In this document: piece after piece, positions 6,391 to 15,933 of the stretch
Layout of the letters: each line of letters begins with the position of its first letter
Numbering within the stretch: position 1 is the stretch's first letter
Notes under the pieces: model-generated
Told to the model about the DNA's origin: nothing
The model's input: the letters and a program-made list of their open reading frames with translations, nothing else
Database searches by the model: none
Assembly: GCA_019136515.1 (NCBI GenBank)
Contig: JAGVUB010000008.1
Coordinates: 1-33,918, forward strand
Length of the DNA stretch: 33,918 nt
Direction: 5' to 3'
Source of the DNA: Verrucomicrobiota bacterium
GTDB taxonomy: Bacteria; Verrucomicrobiota; Verrucomicrobiia; Opitutales; Opitutaceae
Made by a program: the position numbers and the translations under genes

Positions 6391-9300
6391 ATGCACAACC
6401 CACCCCCCAGCACCTCCAGTCGCCAGCAACGCCTCGCGCGCCCCGGCGCCGAAGCACGCTGGGAGCGCGTCCTGCGCGGCGTCGTTGCAGCATGGAGTCT
6501 CTGGTTTCTCTGCCTCGCCGCCGAGCTGGCCGCGACAGCCGACACCTACTGGCAACCGGTGCCCGGTCTGCCGACCAAGACCGTCGCCGCGCTCCTGCAA
6601 TCCCGGGACGGCTACCTGTGGATCGGCACCTACGAGGGGTTGTTCCGCTACGACGGGGTGCACTACACGCTCATCGACAGCCAGCGGATGCCGACCGGGA
6701 GCGACTTGGCGGTCACCGCGCTCTACGAGTCGCCGGACGGCACCCTCTGGATCGGCCACGAACGGGGCACCGTCAGCGCGTACAAGAACGGCCACTTCAC
6801 CGAGTATCTCGCGCGGCCGGGCTGGAAGGCCGACCGGTTCCACGCCATCACCAGCGACAAGACCGGCGCCATCTGGCTGCTCGACAGCCGGGGCGAGCTG
6901 GCACGTCTGGGCGACGGCCTCGTGCTCCATCCCGAGTGGGGCGGCCGCGACAACCGGTGGGCACTCGTGCGGACCCGCGAGGGGCGCGTCTGGGTCGTCA
7001 ACGGCGGACGTCTGTCCGAGCTGGTCGATGACGCACTGCGCGTGATCCCGGCGCCCCCCGGTTGCGACAACGTGGTGCAGGGGATCGTCGCCGGAGCCGA
7101 CGGCGGCCTCTGGGTGGCGGCCGGCGGGAAACTCTGGCGCACGACCGACTCCGGGTGGACCGGCGGCACGCAGGCGCTCGCCATCGGCGAACTTCCCATC
7201 TCCACCGCCGTCGCGACCGCGGATGGCCGTCTCTATCTGGGCACCTACGACCGCGGGATGCTGGAGCTCGTGCCCGGCGCACCGGCACACGAGCGACTCT
7301 ACGGGCGGGGCACCGGCTTGCCTTCGGATTGGGTGCTCGCCGCCTGCGAGGACCATGAGGGCGGCGTGTGGCTGGGCAGCGGCAGTTCCGGGCTGCTGCG
7401 CCTCCAGCGACGCAAGGTCGAGATGCTGGCGCCGCCCGATTCCTGGCAGGGACGCGCGGTGCTGACCATGAGCATGACCCATGACGGCGGTTTTCTCGTG
7501 GGCACCGAGGGGGCCGGATTGTACCGGATGTCCAGTGACGGAACCTGGTCGGTGTTCGGCTCCGACTCGGGTCTCCGCAACAGCTACGTCTGGGCGGTGC
7601 ATGCCGACCCCGAGGGCACGCTGTGGGCCGGAACATGGACCGGCCTCGAGACCGCCACCGGAGGTCGCTTTGCCCCGCCCCCGGGGATGGCCGGCTTCGA
7701 CGAGCCGATCCTCGCACTGGTGCGCGCTCCCGACGGCGGACTGTGGGTCGGAAGCCGCGCCGGACTCGCCCGCTACGACTCGGGCACCGTGCGGTGGATC
7801 GAGCCGGAGCCGGCACGCCTGCTACGCGACATCCGCAGCATCCTCGAGGCGCCGGACGGCACACTGTGGGTCAGCACCAACGGCAACGGCATCGGCTGTG
7901 TCCGCGATGGAGCGGTGCGTCAGTTCCTGCAGCGCGATGGGCTGGGGAGCGACTTCACCCATGGGCTGCTGCTCGACGACACCGGGACGCTCTGGATCGG
8001 CACCCGCGGCGGCGGCCTGAATCGCTACAAGGACGGGCGGTTCGCCGCGGTGCGCATGGAGCATGGCCTCGCCAGCGACTCCATCTCGCAGATCGAGGAC
8101 GACGGGCTGGGCCACCTGTGGATGAGCTCGCGGGCGGGCATCCTGCGGGTGAACAAAGCCGAGCTCAACGCCTGCGCCGACGGGGCGCTGCGACAGGTGC
8201 AATGTCTTGTCTACGGGCTCGCCGACGGCCTGCCCACCCTCGCCTGCTCGAACTCGCAGCCAGCCCCGGGATACCGCACCGCCGACGGCCGGTTGGTCTT
8301 CGCCACCGACGCCGGTCTGGCCCTGATCGACCCGCGGGCGGTGCAGCTGAACACACGGCCGCCTCCGGTGGAGATCGAGGGCGTCCGCCACGGCGAACGC
8401 CCGGTGCGGCGCGCGCCCTTTTCCGGCGTGGTCGAGCTCGGGCCGGGCGGCCGGCGTATCGAGATCAAGTACACAGGCTTGAGCTTCGCCCAGCCGGACA
8501 AGGTCCGGTTCAAGTGCCGGCTCGACGGCTTCGACCCGGACTGGGTCGACATGGGCACGGAGCGCCGCGCGGCCTACAGCTACCTGCCCCCGGGCCGTTA
8601 CGTCTTCCGCGTCATCGCCTCGAACAACGACGGCATCTGGAACACCGGCGGGCGCACCCTCACGCTGCTGGTGCGCCCCCATTTCTGGCAGACGCTCTGG
8701 TTTCGCCTGCTGCTCGGCGCCATCGGCGCGGCCGCGGTCGCCAGTCTGGTGTGGTTCCAGGCGCGGCGGCGGCTGCTGCGCCGGGTCGAACTGCTCGAGC
8801 GCGAACGCGCCATCGACGCCGAACGCACGCGCATCGCCAACGACATGCACGACGACATCGGCGCAGGGCTCACCCGCATCAACATGCTGGCCGGCACCGC
8901 ACGCACCGCGCTCGACGACCGTGCCCGGCTGGAGCGCCTGCTGGCGCAGATCCACGAGACCGCGCGCAACGTCACGCGCGCCGTCGACGAGATCGTGTGG
9001 GCGGTGAACCCGAGGCACGACACGTTCGAGTCGCTCGTCAACTACCTCGAACGGGTCGCGCAGGACATGCTCGGAGCCGCCCAGATCCAGTGCCGCCTCG
9101 AGTTGCCGGAGGAGATGCCCGATTGGCACCCGAGCGCGGAGGTGCGCCACCACCTCGTCCTCGCCTACAAGGAGGCGCTCAGCAACGCGGTCCGGCACTC
9201 CGGCGCGCGCCGGGTCACCGTGGCGCTGACGCTCGCCCCCGAAGGCTGCCACCTGACGGTGACCGACAACGGTCGCGGCGTCTCCGCGACGCCGTCGGCC

Positions 9301-9453
9301 TCCGAGACCGGCCGCGCCACCTCGGGCAACGGGATCCCGGGCATGCAGCGCCGCCTCGCCAAGCTCGGCGGCACCTGCGAGCTCCGCGCGGTTGCCACCG
9401 GCGGCACCGCGGTGGCGTTTTTCGTGCCGACCCCGGCGCTCGCGCGGCGATAG
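6391..9453 (+). CDS. beta-propeller sensor histidine kinase
   Basis: A 1020-residue membrane sensor kinase. After an N-terminal hydrophobic segment (about 28-50) come some 13 two-component-regulator propeller repeats of the DGTLWIGTxxGLxRYxxG type (about 55-590), forming periplasmic propeller domains that in relatives bind oligosaccharides. A Y_Y_Y domain (about 680-760, ending SYLPPGRYVFRVIASNNDG) precedes one membrane span (about 770-790). Then a HisKA_3 dimerisation domain with the phosphoacceptor His820 in MHDDIGAGLTRI, and an HATPase domain (KEALSNAVRHSGA, DNGRGV, GNGIPGMQRRL). Unlike the hybrid regulators of Bacteroidetes, the output is on a separate protein, encoded 71 bases downstream. 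Likely regulates the carbohydrate locus that follows. Signal unknown. Confidence 0.92.
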   Translation: MHNPPPSTSSRQQRLARPGAEARWERVLRGVVAAWSLWFLCLAAELAATADTYWQPVPGLPTKTVAALLQSRDGYLWIGTYEGLFRYDGVHYTLIDSQRMPTGSDLAVTALYESPDGTLWIGHERGTVSAYKNGHFTEYLARPGWKADRFHAITSDKTGAIWLLDSRGELARLGDGLVLHPEWGGRDNRWALVRTREGRVWVVNGGRLSELVDDALRVIPAPPGCDNVVQGIVAGADGGLWVAAGGKLWRTTDSGWTGGTQALAIGELPISTAVATADGRLYLGTYDRGMLELVPGAPAHERLYGRGTGLPSDWVLAACEDHEGGVWLGSGSSGLLRLQRRKVEMLAPPDSWQGRAVLTMSMTHDGGFLVGTEGAGLYRMSSDGTWSVFGSDSGLRNSYVWAVHADPEGTLWAGTWTGLETATGGRFAPPPGMAGFDEPILALVRAPDGGLWVGSRAGLARYDSGTVRWIEPEPARLLRDIRSILEAPDGTLWVSTNGNGIGCVRDGAVRQFLQRDGLGSDFTHGLLLDDTGTLWIGTRGGGLNRYKDGRFAAVRMEHGLASDSISQIEDDGLGHLWMSSRAGILRVNKAELNACADGALRQVQCLVYGLADGLPTLACSNSQPAPGYRTADGRLVFATDAGLALIDPRAVQLNTRPPPVEIEGVRHGERPVRRAPFSGVVELGPGGRRIEIKYTGLSFAQPDKVRFKCRLDGFDPDWVDMGTERRAAYSYLPPGRYVFRVIASNNDGIWNTGGRTLTLLVRPHFWQTLWFRLLLGAIGAAAVASLVWFQARRRLLRRVELLERERAIDAERTRIANDMHDDIGAGLTRINMLAGTARTALDDRARLERLLAQIHETARNVTRAVDEIVWAVNPRHDTFESLVNYLERVAQDMLGAAQIQCRLELPEEMPDWHPSAEVRHHLVLAYKEALSNAVRHSGARRVTVALTLAPEGCHLTVTDNGRGVSATPSASETGRATSGNGIPGMQRRLAKLGGTCELRAVATGGTAVAFFVPTPALARR

Positions 9454-9524
9454 GGCCGCCGATTCCGCGCCACGCACAACCAAGTGTTGCCCTTTCCCCG
9501 TCAACCAACGCAATCCTGACGTCC

Positions 9525-10190
9525 GTGAGCATCGCCGTTGCCATCGTCGAAGACAGTGCCGAGGTCCGCGCCATCATGGCGGACTGGATTCGCAGCGCCG
9601 ACGGCTTCCGGCTGGTCGGCGAGCACTCCAACGTCGAGAGCACGCTGGCGCAGCTGCCGCCGGAGCGCCCCGACGTCGTGCTCGTCGACATCAACCTGGC
9701 GGGCCGGAGCGGCATCACCTGCGTGCGCGAGCTCAAGCCCCGGATGCCGGAGACGCAGTTCGTGATGGTGACGGTCTTCGAGGACAGCGACCACGTCTTC
9801 GATGCGCTCACCGCCGGGGCCGCGGGGTATCTGCTCAAGCAGGTTTCGCGCGAGGAGCTGCTCGCCGCGGTGCGCCAGGTGCACGAGGGCGGCGCGCCGA
9901 TGAGCAGCTACATCGCCCGCAAGGTGGTGCAGTGGTTCCAGTCCCAGCGGACCAAGCCGCAACCCGGCACCGAAAACCTCTCGCCCCGCGAGAGCGAGAT
10001 CCTGCGTCTGCTGGCCCGCGGCTATGCGTACAAGGAGATCGCCGACGAGCTCGGCGCTGGGCTGGGCACGATCAACACCCACATCCGCCGCATCTACCGC
10101 AAGCTCCAGGTGAGTTCGCGCGGCGAGGCGGTCTCGCTCTTCGCGCCCTTCCCCACCGAGCCTCGAGCCCCCGGCGGACCGCAAGCCTGA
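9525..10190 (+). CDS. NarL/LuxR-family response regulator
   Basis: A 221-residue transcription factor, partner of the preceding kinase. The receiver domain (residues 3-120) shows the acidic pair Glu9-Asp10, phosphoacceptor Asp55 in VLVDINLAG, Thr83 and Lys105. A short linker leads to a LuxR-type HTH (about 150-207): LSPRESEILRLLARGYAYKEIADEL then GTINTHIRRIYRKLQV. The GTG at 9525 is the start that places the receiver correctly; no in-frame ATG occurs between the kinase stop and this codon. It is transcribed with the kinase. Targets are not shown by the sequence, but the TonB receptor lies just downstream on the same strand. Confidence 0.93.
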   Translation: MSIAVAIVEDSAEVRAIMADWIRSADGFRLVGEHSNVESTLAQLPPERPDVVLVDINLAGRSGITCVRELKPRMPETQFVMVTVFEDSDHVFDALTAGAAGYLLKQVSREELLAAVRQVHEGGAPMSSYIARKVVQWFQSQRTKPQPGTENLSPRESEILRLLARGYAYKEIADELGAGLGTINTHIRRIYRKLQVSSRGEAVSLFAPFPTEPRAPGGPQA

Positions 10191-10310
10191 CGCAAGCACC
10201 GCGGCTCGTTCGGCTGGGCGACCGATGTCGGCCGTCGCGGCAACGGGGTGAGAGCCGCCACAGCCAGCCCGCAAATCTCCCACTCCCGAGGCAGGTGGAA
10301 GCGGAGCGCT

Positions 10311-10371
10311 GTAGCGAAATTCGCCAGCATTTCGATCTGCCACGCTGGGCCGAAAGCCGTGGCGGCTTTCG
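10311..10371 (+). repeat. REP-like element, GTAGCGAA family, copy 1
   Basis: Starts GTAGCGAAATTCGCC, then a second hairpin GAAAGCC-GTGGC-GGCTTTC near the end (10352-10370). The same two-hairpin order occurs at 22010-22071 and, degraded, at 26041-26100. Confidence 0.7.
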
Positions 10372-10615
10372 CTGCGGGTGAAGCATCCGGTTGGAGCGGT
10401 TTGTGTCCCACTGTCGCCGGGGGCGGCGACCCCGGCCAGCGGTGCCGGCCTCGCCGCGGCCGACGACAGAATTCCGACGACGGCGCGGGCGCTCCAGATC
10501 GGGCAGATGGAACGCTGGCGGCTGGATCACGTCCCGAGGAGGAGCTGGCGGGGCCCACGGCACAACCACAAGCGGCGCCCGGCCACGCAGGGGACCGCTG
10601 CGCCCCGACCGCGCA

Positions 10616-10665
10616 TCATAGGTTCCTATGACATGACGCGATCATCGGCGCGCAGGTATGATCGC
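10616..10665. promoter_or_regulatory. two inverted repeats upstream of the TonB receptor
   Basis: TCATAGGTTCCTATGA (10616-10631) is a perfect 16-bp palindrome. Directly after it, GCGATCAT (10638-10645) and ATGATCGC (10658-10665) form an 8-bp inverted repeat with a 12-base spacer. They end 88 bases before the receptor start. They could be binding sites for the response regulator or another dimeric repressor; no protein can be assigned from sequence alone. Confidence 0.4.
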
Positions 10666-10753
10666 CAACGTGGAGACCAGTCCGACTGGGCCAGCGCTCA
10701 CCACTCCGGTGTGCCTGACCTGCCGCACTGCTCCTTCCCCCCAATAAACAAAC

Positions 10754-13700
10754 ATGAATAGTCCTGCATTCTGCAGGCGCGGCCGCTTGGTCGCACCTGC
10801 CTCGCTTGTCGCCACCCTGTTGGCCGCCGCGGTTGCGCCGAACTCCCTCGGGCAAGCCGCTCCGTCCCCCGATGCCTCCGCCCCCACGGAGACCGGTGAG
10901 TCGGAAGTCGTCGTTCTCTCGCCGTTCGTTGTCTCCGCCACGGAAGATACCGGCTACGGCGCCACCAGCACCTTGGCCGGCACCCGCGTCCGCACCGAAC
11001 TCAAGGACATCTCCTCCTCGATCAGCGTCGTCACCGAACAGTTCCTGTCCGACACCGGCGCCAAGAAGAACGAGGATCTCCTGATCTACACGACCAACAC
11101 CGAGGTCGGCGGCATCCGCGGCAACTTCTCGGGCGCGGGCGGCAACTCCACCTACGACGAGCGCCCCAACCTGCTGCGGCCCAGCCAGAACACGCGTGTC
11201 CGCGGCCTCGATGCCGCCGACAACACCCGCGACTACTTCCTCACCTAGATCCCGTGGGACGGATACAACGTCGGACGCGTCGACCTCCAGCGCGGCCCCA
11301 ACTCCATCCTCTTCGGCGTCGGCAGCCCGGCGGGCATCATCAACACCTCGCTCAACTCCGCGGCCTTCAAAAACGCCAACTCGGTCGAGAGCCGCATCGA
11401 CAACCACGGCTCCTTCCGCGAATCCGCTGACTTCAACTACGTCGCGATCGACGAGGTGCTCGCGTTCCGCGTGGCCGCGCTCGACGACAAGACCAAGTAC
11501 AAGCAGAAGCCGGCCTTCAACCACGACCGCCGCTACTTCGGCGCCCTGCGCTTCGATCCGAAGCTCTTCGCCAACGGCAGCACCTCGATCCGCCTCAACT
11601 ACGAGGACGGCCGCGTGCACGCCAACCGCCCGCGCGACCTGCCGCCGATCGACCGGATCACCCCGTGGTTCAAGCCCGCGAACCCGGCCGGGACCACGGA
11701 CTTCGGCATGGGCAAGCAAACCTACGATCCGATCCAGCAGTACAACCAGCTGATCCAGCAGGACTCGCTGTTCAAGAACACGTTCATGGGCCGCCTCTAC
11801 GCCGCCGATGTCGCGATGTACTACTACGCGAACGAATCGGAGGCCAACGCGCTGAACTCGCTCAACCACGGCACCAGCGCGATGCAGGCCTACATGAACA
11901 ACCTGGTCGTCGATGCGAACGGCAACCGCCTCGGCGGCAACGTCAACGGCGCGCTCATCGGCCGCTACTTCGGCATCCCGTCGATGAACCAGTGGATCAC
12001 CAGCCCCGTCACCGGTGTGACCGGAGCCGCCAACTACGGCGACATCTGCCTGACCGACAAGTCGATCTTCGACTTCTACCGGAACCTGCTCGACGGCGAC
12101 AACAAGCGCGAGTGGCAGCGCTGGAAGGCCGCCAACTTCGCCCTGTCACAGACCTTCTTCGACAACCGCCTCGGCTTCGAGTTCGTCTACGACCGGCAGC
12201 GCTACCAGGACGGGCAGCTCAACCTCCTCGGCGCCCCGGAGTACACCATCAGCATCGACATCAACAAGACGCTGGTCGACGGCTCCCCCAACCCGAACTG
12301 CGGCAAGCCGTTCGTCGCCGCCAGCGGCCAGAACGGCGGCACGGAGACGTTCATCGATCGCGACAGCTTCCGCCTCACCGCCTTCGCGGAGCTGCGGGCC
12401 GCCGATCTGCTCGGCAAGAACACGCTGTCCAAGATCATCGGCCGCCACCTGTTCACCGGCGTCGCCTCCCAGGACGGCAAGGTCATGGACAACCGCGGCT
12501 TCCTCCGCTTCGCCACCGATCCGTCCTTCAGCCTCGCCACCGGCCAGGGCCCCATGGGGCTCAACAACGCCGCCCGCTACATCGATTGGGTCGCCTACCT
12601 CGGCAACACGGACTTCCGCACGAAGGACTCCGCCGCCGGGGCCAACCTCTCCCGCATCACGGGCACGATCAACCCGACCGGCACGATGAAGGTGCGCTAT
12701 TTCAGCCCCGTCTGGAACGCCACCGGCATCGACCCGGCCGCGCCGTACTCGTACATCAGCTACGACGCCAGCGCCCAACCCGTCTCCAACGCGGGCACCC
12801 AGGCGGACAACCCGGCCAACTACGTCGGCTGGACCACGATGGACGTCGACGTGATGAACGCCACGAACGGCGACCTCGAGGATCTCTACACCTCGGGCAC
12901 CAAGAACGACAATCGTATCCGGTCGCACGGCCTCACCTGGCAGGGCTACTTCTGGGACGACTCGCTCGTCACCACCCTCGGCTGGCGCCAGGACTCGGTG
13001 CGCCACAAGGCGGCCTCCGCCAAGCTCGTCGACGGCACCGCCGTCATGGACTACGCGTATGACGACAACGATACGCGCACGACCGTCGGCCACAGCCTGA
13101 GCTGGGGCGGGGTCTGGCATCTCAAGATGCTCGACAAGGTGTTGCCCGCCGGCACCAAGCTCAGCCTGGTCTACAACCAGGCCGAGAACTTCAAGGCCGA
13201 CGCCCCCCGCGGCGATGTCTTCGGCCACCCGATCGCCAATCCGGAAGCCAAGACCAAGGAGTACGGCGTGGCCCTCTCCACCCTGCACGACCGCCTCAAC
13301 CTCCGGCTCACGCACTTCGAGACCAAGCAGAAGAACGCCACCCTCACCGGCGCCACCGGCGGCGGCTTCGGCGGCAACTTCTATCTGTTCTGGGCCTGCC
13401 CGTACTGGTCCGCCACCGAAGCCCTCGCGGCCCTCGAAGGCATCCAGGCGACCGGCCTCTACGACGTTCCCGGCATCCCCGCCGAGTACGTCAAAAACAA
13501 CTGGTACTCCTGGCAGACCATCGCGGTCGATGCGAACGGCAACCCCGATGGGGCCAGGATCTTCCAGATCGTCTCCGACTTCTTCCAGAACTTCCCGCTC
13601 AGCCAGTACACCTGCGACCAGTACGGGCTCCAGCTCGATGTGGCCAAGATGCACTCGAGCAACCCCGCGGACTGGTTCGAAGCCGTCGGCGCCGACACCC

Positions 13701-14434
13701 CGACCGACCAGGCCCTCGGCGCGCAACCGCTGTACGCGGGCGTGCTCAAGAGCTTCGGCACCGGGCCGACCGCCACCAACGACACCGTCTCGAAGGGTTG
13801 GGAACTCGAGGCCACCGCCAAGATCACCCCGAACTGGGACCTCACCCTCAACGCGTCGAAGACCAACGCGGTCCGCAGCAACCTGTCCCCCAGCATCATC
13901 GAGGCGATGCAAGTCATGACCGACTTCTTCAATACGGATGCGGGTCTCATCAAGTGGTGGGGCGGCCCCACCTTCCAGGCGCAGTGGAACAACGGCCTCG
14001 TCGCCGCGTACAACGCACTGCTCGCCCAGGAAGGCAGCCAGGCCGCCGAGGTGCCGGAGTGGCGCGCCAACCTCATCACCACCTACCGCTTCGGCAGCGG
14101 TCGCCTGAAGGGTCTCTACGTCGGCGGCGCCTACCGCTGGGAAGACCGCCGCATCCTCGGCTACCGCCTCATGAAGGACAGCAGCGGCAAGGACATCGAC
14201 GCGATCAACGTCAACGATCCGATGTACGGCCCCACCAGCTCGCACTGCGACCTCTGGGTCGGCTACAGCCGCGACATCACCGCCAAGGTCAACTGGCGCA
14301 TCCAGCTCAACGTCCGCAACCTGCTGGAAGCCGACAAACTGGTGCCGGTCTCGATGAATCCCGACGGGGTGCTGGCGCTCGCCCGCATCCAGGAAGGCAT
14401 GAGCTGGCAGATCAGCAACACGTTCTCGTTCTAG
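10754..14434 (+). pseudogene. TonB-dependent outer-membrane receptor interrupted by one in-frame TAG
   Basis: Encodes a large TonB-dependent transporter (1226 codons if read through), expected to import oligosaccharides across the outer membrane. It has a signal peptide (about 1-34), the EVVVLSPFVVSATEDTGY segment, a plug domain (DISSSISVVTEQFLSDTGA, then RVRGLDAADNTRDYFLT) and a long barrel ending in aromatic ISNTFSF, typical for outer-membrane insertion. Codon 165 (11246-11248) is TAG. The same frame continues at once with IPWDGYNVGRVDLQRGPNSILFGVGSPAGI, the normal plug continuation, so the break is a single stop with no frameshift. CAG, GAG or AAG to TAG would suffice. TAG ends this and other genes here, so recoding is unlikely. 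Either a recent nonsense mutation or a sequence error. No SusD neighbour. Confidence 0.88.
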
Positions 14435-14498
14435 GGTCGCAGCTCCGCACCGGCCGCCCTTCGGGGGCTGGTGCAGGTTGTTCCGCAGGCTACACACG

Positions 14499-14530
14499 GG
14501 CGGCGCCGAAGGGGTTCGGCGCCGCCTTTT
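14499..14530 (+). terminator. rho-independent terminator after the TonB receptor
   Basis: A perfect 12-bp stem, GGCGGCGCCGAA / TTCGGCGCCGCC, with a GGGG loop, followed by TTTT (14527-14530). A weaker hairpin (GCACCGGC / GCTGGTGC, 14447-14474) lies just before it. It separates the receptor from the GH5 gene. Confidence 0.88.
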
Positions 14531-14751
14531 GCTCTTTGCCCCGCTCCCGCTGTTTCCATCTTTCGGCTACTAGGCGCCACCGGCCACGGTCGGCCTCGGC
14601 CCCGCCACCGGCTCGGCACCGAGCCCGATTCCCCTCTCACCGCTCCCCTGGGGCTGGACACGCGAAGTCCGGCCACGACACCCGCGCCGCCGCCTCCCCA
14701 TATTCCTCTCCGCTCTTCCATCCGAAACGCTCCACGTTCCTGATTCCCGTC

Positions 14752-15900
14752 ATGATCCTCCGTTCTATCCTGCTGTCGTCCCTGTTCGCTCTGCTCGCCG
14801 TCGCCACCCACGCGGCCCCGGCGCCCTCCGACCCGGCCGGCCCCGCCGGCTTCGTCATCAAGCGCGGCACCAACATCAGCCACTGGCTCTCCCAGGACTT
14901 CGGCTGGGCCCCGCGCGAAAAGTGGTTCACCGAAAAGGATGTTCGTTTCATCGCCGCGCAGGGCTTCGACCACATTCGCCTGCCCGTCGATGAAAAGGAA
15001 CTTTGGACCGCCGACGGCCGCCCGCGCGAGAGCGAGTTCAAGCGGCTCGTGACCGCCATCGGCTGGTGCCAGCAGGCGAACCTGCGCGTCGTCGTCGATC
15101 TGCACACGCTCAACTCCCACCACTTCAACGCCGCCAACGAGGGCCTGAAGATCACCCTCTGGACCGACCCGGCGCAACAGGAACACCTGCTCTCGCTCTG
15201 GCGCGATCTCTCCCGCGCCCTCCGTCACTTCCCGGCGAGCCTGCTTGCCTACGAGGTGCTCAACGAGCCCGTCGCCGACGACCCCGAGGACTGGAACAAG
15301 CTGTTCGCGAAATGCTACACGATGCTCCGCGCGGACGAGCCCGACCGCGTGCTCGTCGTCGGCGCCAACCGCTGGCAGATGGCGGAGAACGTGCCCTTCC
15401 TGAAGGTGCCCGAGGGCGACAAGAACATCATTCTCAGCTTCCACACCTACGCCCCGATGTTGTTCACCCACTACAAGGCCGACTGGGTCCCGACCAAGGT
15501 CTACACCGGCCCGGTCAGCTACCCCGGCCCCATCGTCGACGCGGCCACCTTCGCCCGCCTCACCCGCGACTACGACGAGAGCCTCAAGAACCAGATCGGC
15601 AACGCCGCCGAGAACTGGGGTCCGGCCCGGCTGCGCCAGGAGTACGCCCCCGCCGTCCGCCGCGCCCGGGAACTCGGCCTCCAGCTCTACTGCGGCGAGT
15701 TCGGCTGCCTGCCCACCGTGCCCCGCGCCGCCCGCCTCGCCTACTACCGCGACCTCATCGCCATCTTCGACGCGGAGGACATCGCCTACGCCAACTGGGA
15801 GTACAAAGGCGACTTCGGCGTCTACGAGTGGCGCGGTCTCCCGGGACTCTGTGGCAAACCCGACCAGGAACTGCTGCGCATCCTGGCTCCCCGCAAGTAG
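14752..15900 (+). CDS. GH5-family glycoside hydrolase, copy A (cellulase-like)
   Basis: A 382-residue secreted (beta/alpha)8-barrel enzyme, expected to cut internal beta-1,4 links in a glucan, mannan or xyloglucan. A signal peptide spans residues 1-22 (ends THAA). GH5 features: GTNISHWLS near the start, FDHIRLPVDE with the conserved Arg, VVVDLHTL, acid/base Glu172 in YEVLNEPVADD, His231 in SFHTYAP, and nucleophile Glu316 in LYCGEFGC; Trp349 in YANWEYKGDFG closes the active site. Subfamily cannot be given from reading. It is about 83% identical, by eye, to the GH5 gene at 18937. About 220 bases with no recognised feature separate it from the terminator. Confidence 0.9.
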   Translation: MILRSILLSSLFALLAVATHAAPAPSDPAGPAGFVIKRGTNISHWLSQDFGWAPREKWFTEKDVRFIAAQGFDHIRLPVDEKELWTADGRPRESEFKRLVTAIGWCQQANLRVVVDLHTLNSHHFNAANEGLKITLWTDPAQQEHLLSLWRDLSRALRHFPASLLAYEVLNEPVADDPEDWNKLFAKCYTMLRADEPDRVLVVGANRWQMAENVPFLKVPEGDKNIILSFHTYAPMLFTHYKADWVPTKVYTGPVSYPGPIVDAATFARLTRDYDESLKNQIGNAAENWGPARLRQEYAPAVRRARELGLQLYCGEFGCLPTVPRAARLAYYRDLIAIFDAEDIAYANWEYKGDFGVYEWRGLPGLCGKPDQELLRILAPRK

Positions 15901-15933
15901 GCCGCTCCGCGGCCGATACGCGACGCCGGCAGC

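Larger units (their letters stand above)
10191..10753. other. intergenic region before the TonB receptor
   Basis: About 560 bases without a gene. It contains a REP-like element (10311-10371) and two inverted repeats (10616-10665). The rest shows no motif I recognise. Confidence 0.6.

Noticed and set aside
11246..11248. Amber recoding (pyrrolysine or reassigned TAG)
   Set aside because: TAG is the normal stop of truA, both GH5 genes, GH1 and of the receptor itself, and no pyl genes are seen. A point mutation or error is simpler.
12146..14497. Very long minus-strand open frame antisense to the TonB receptor
   Set aside because: The high-GC codon pattern of the receptor keeps the antisense frame open; the translation is Val/Gly/Ala/Asp-rich with no motif, while the plus strand has clear receptor sequence.
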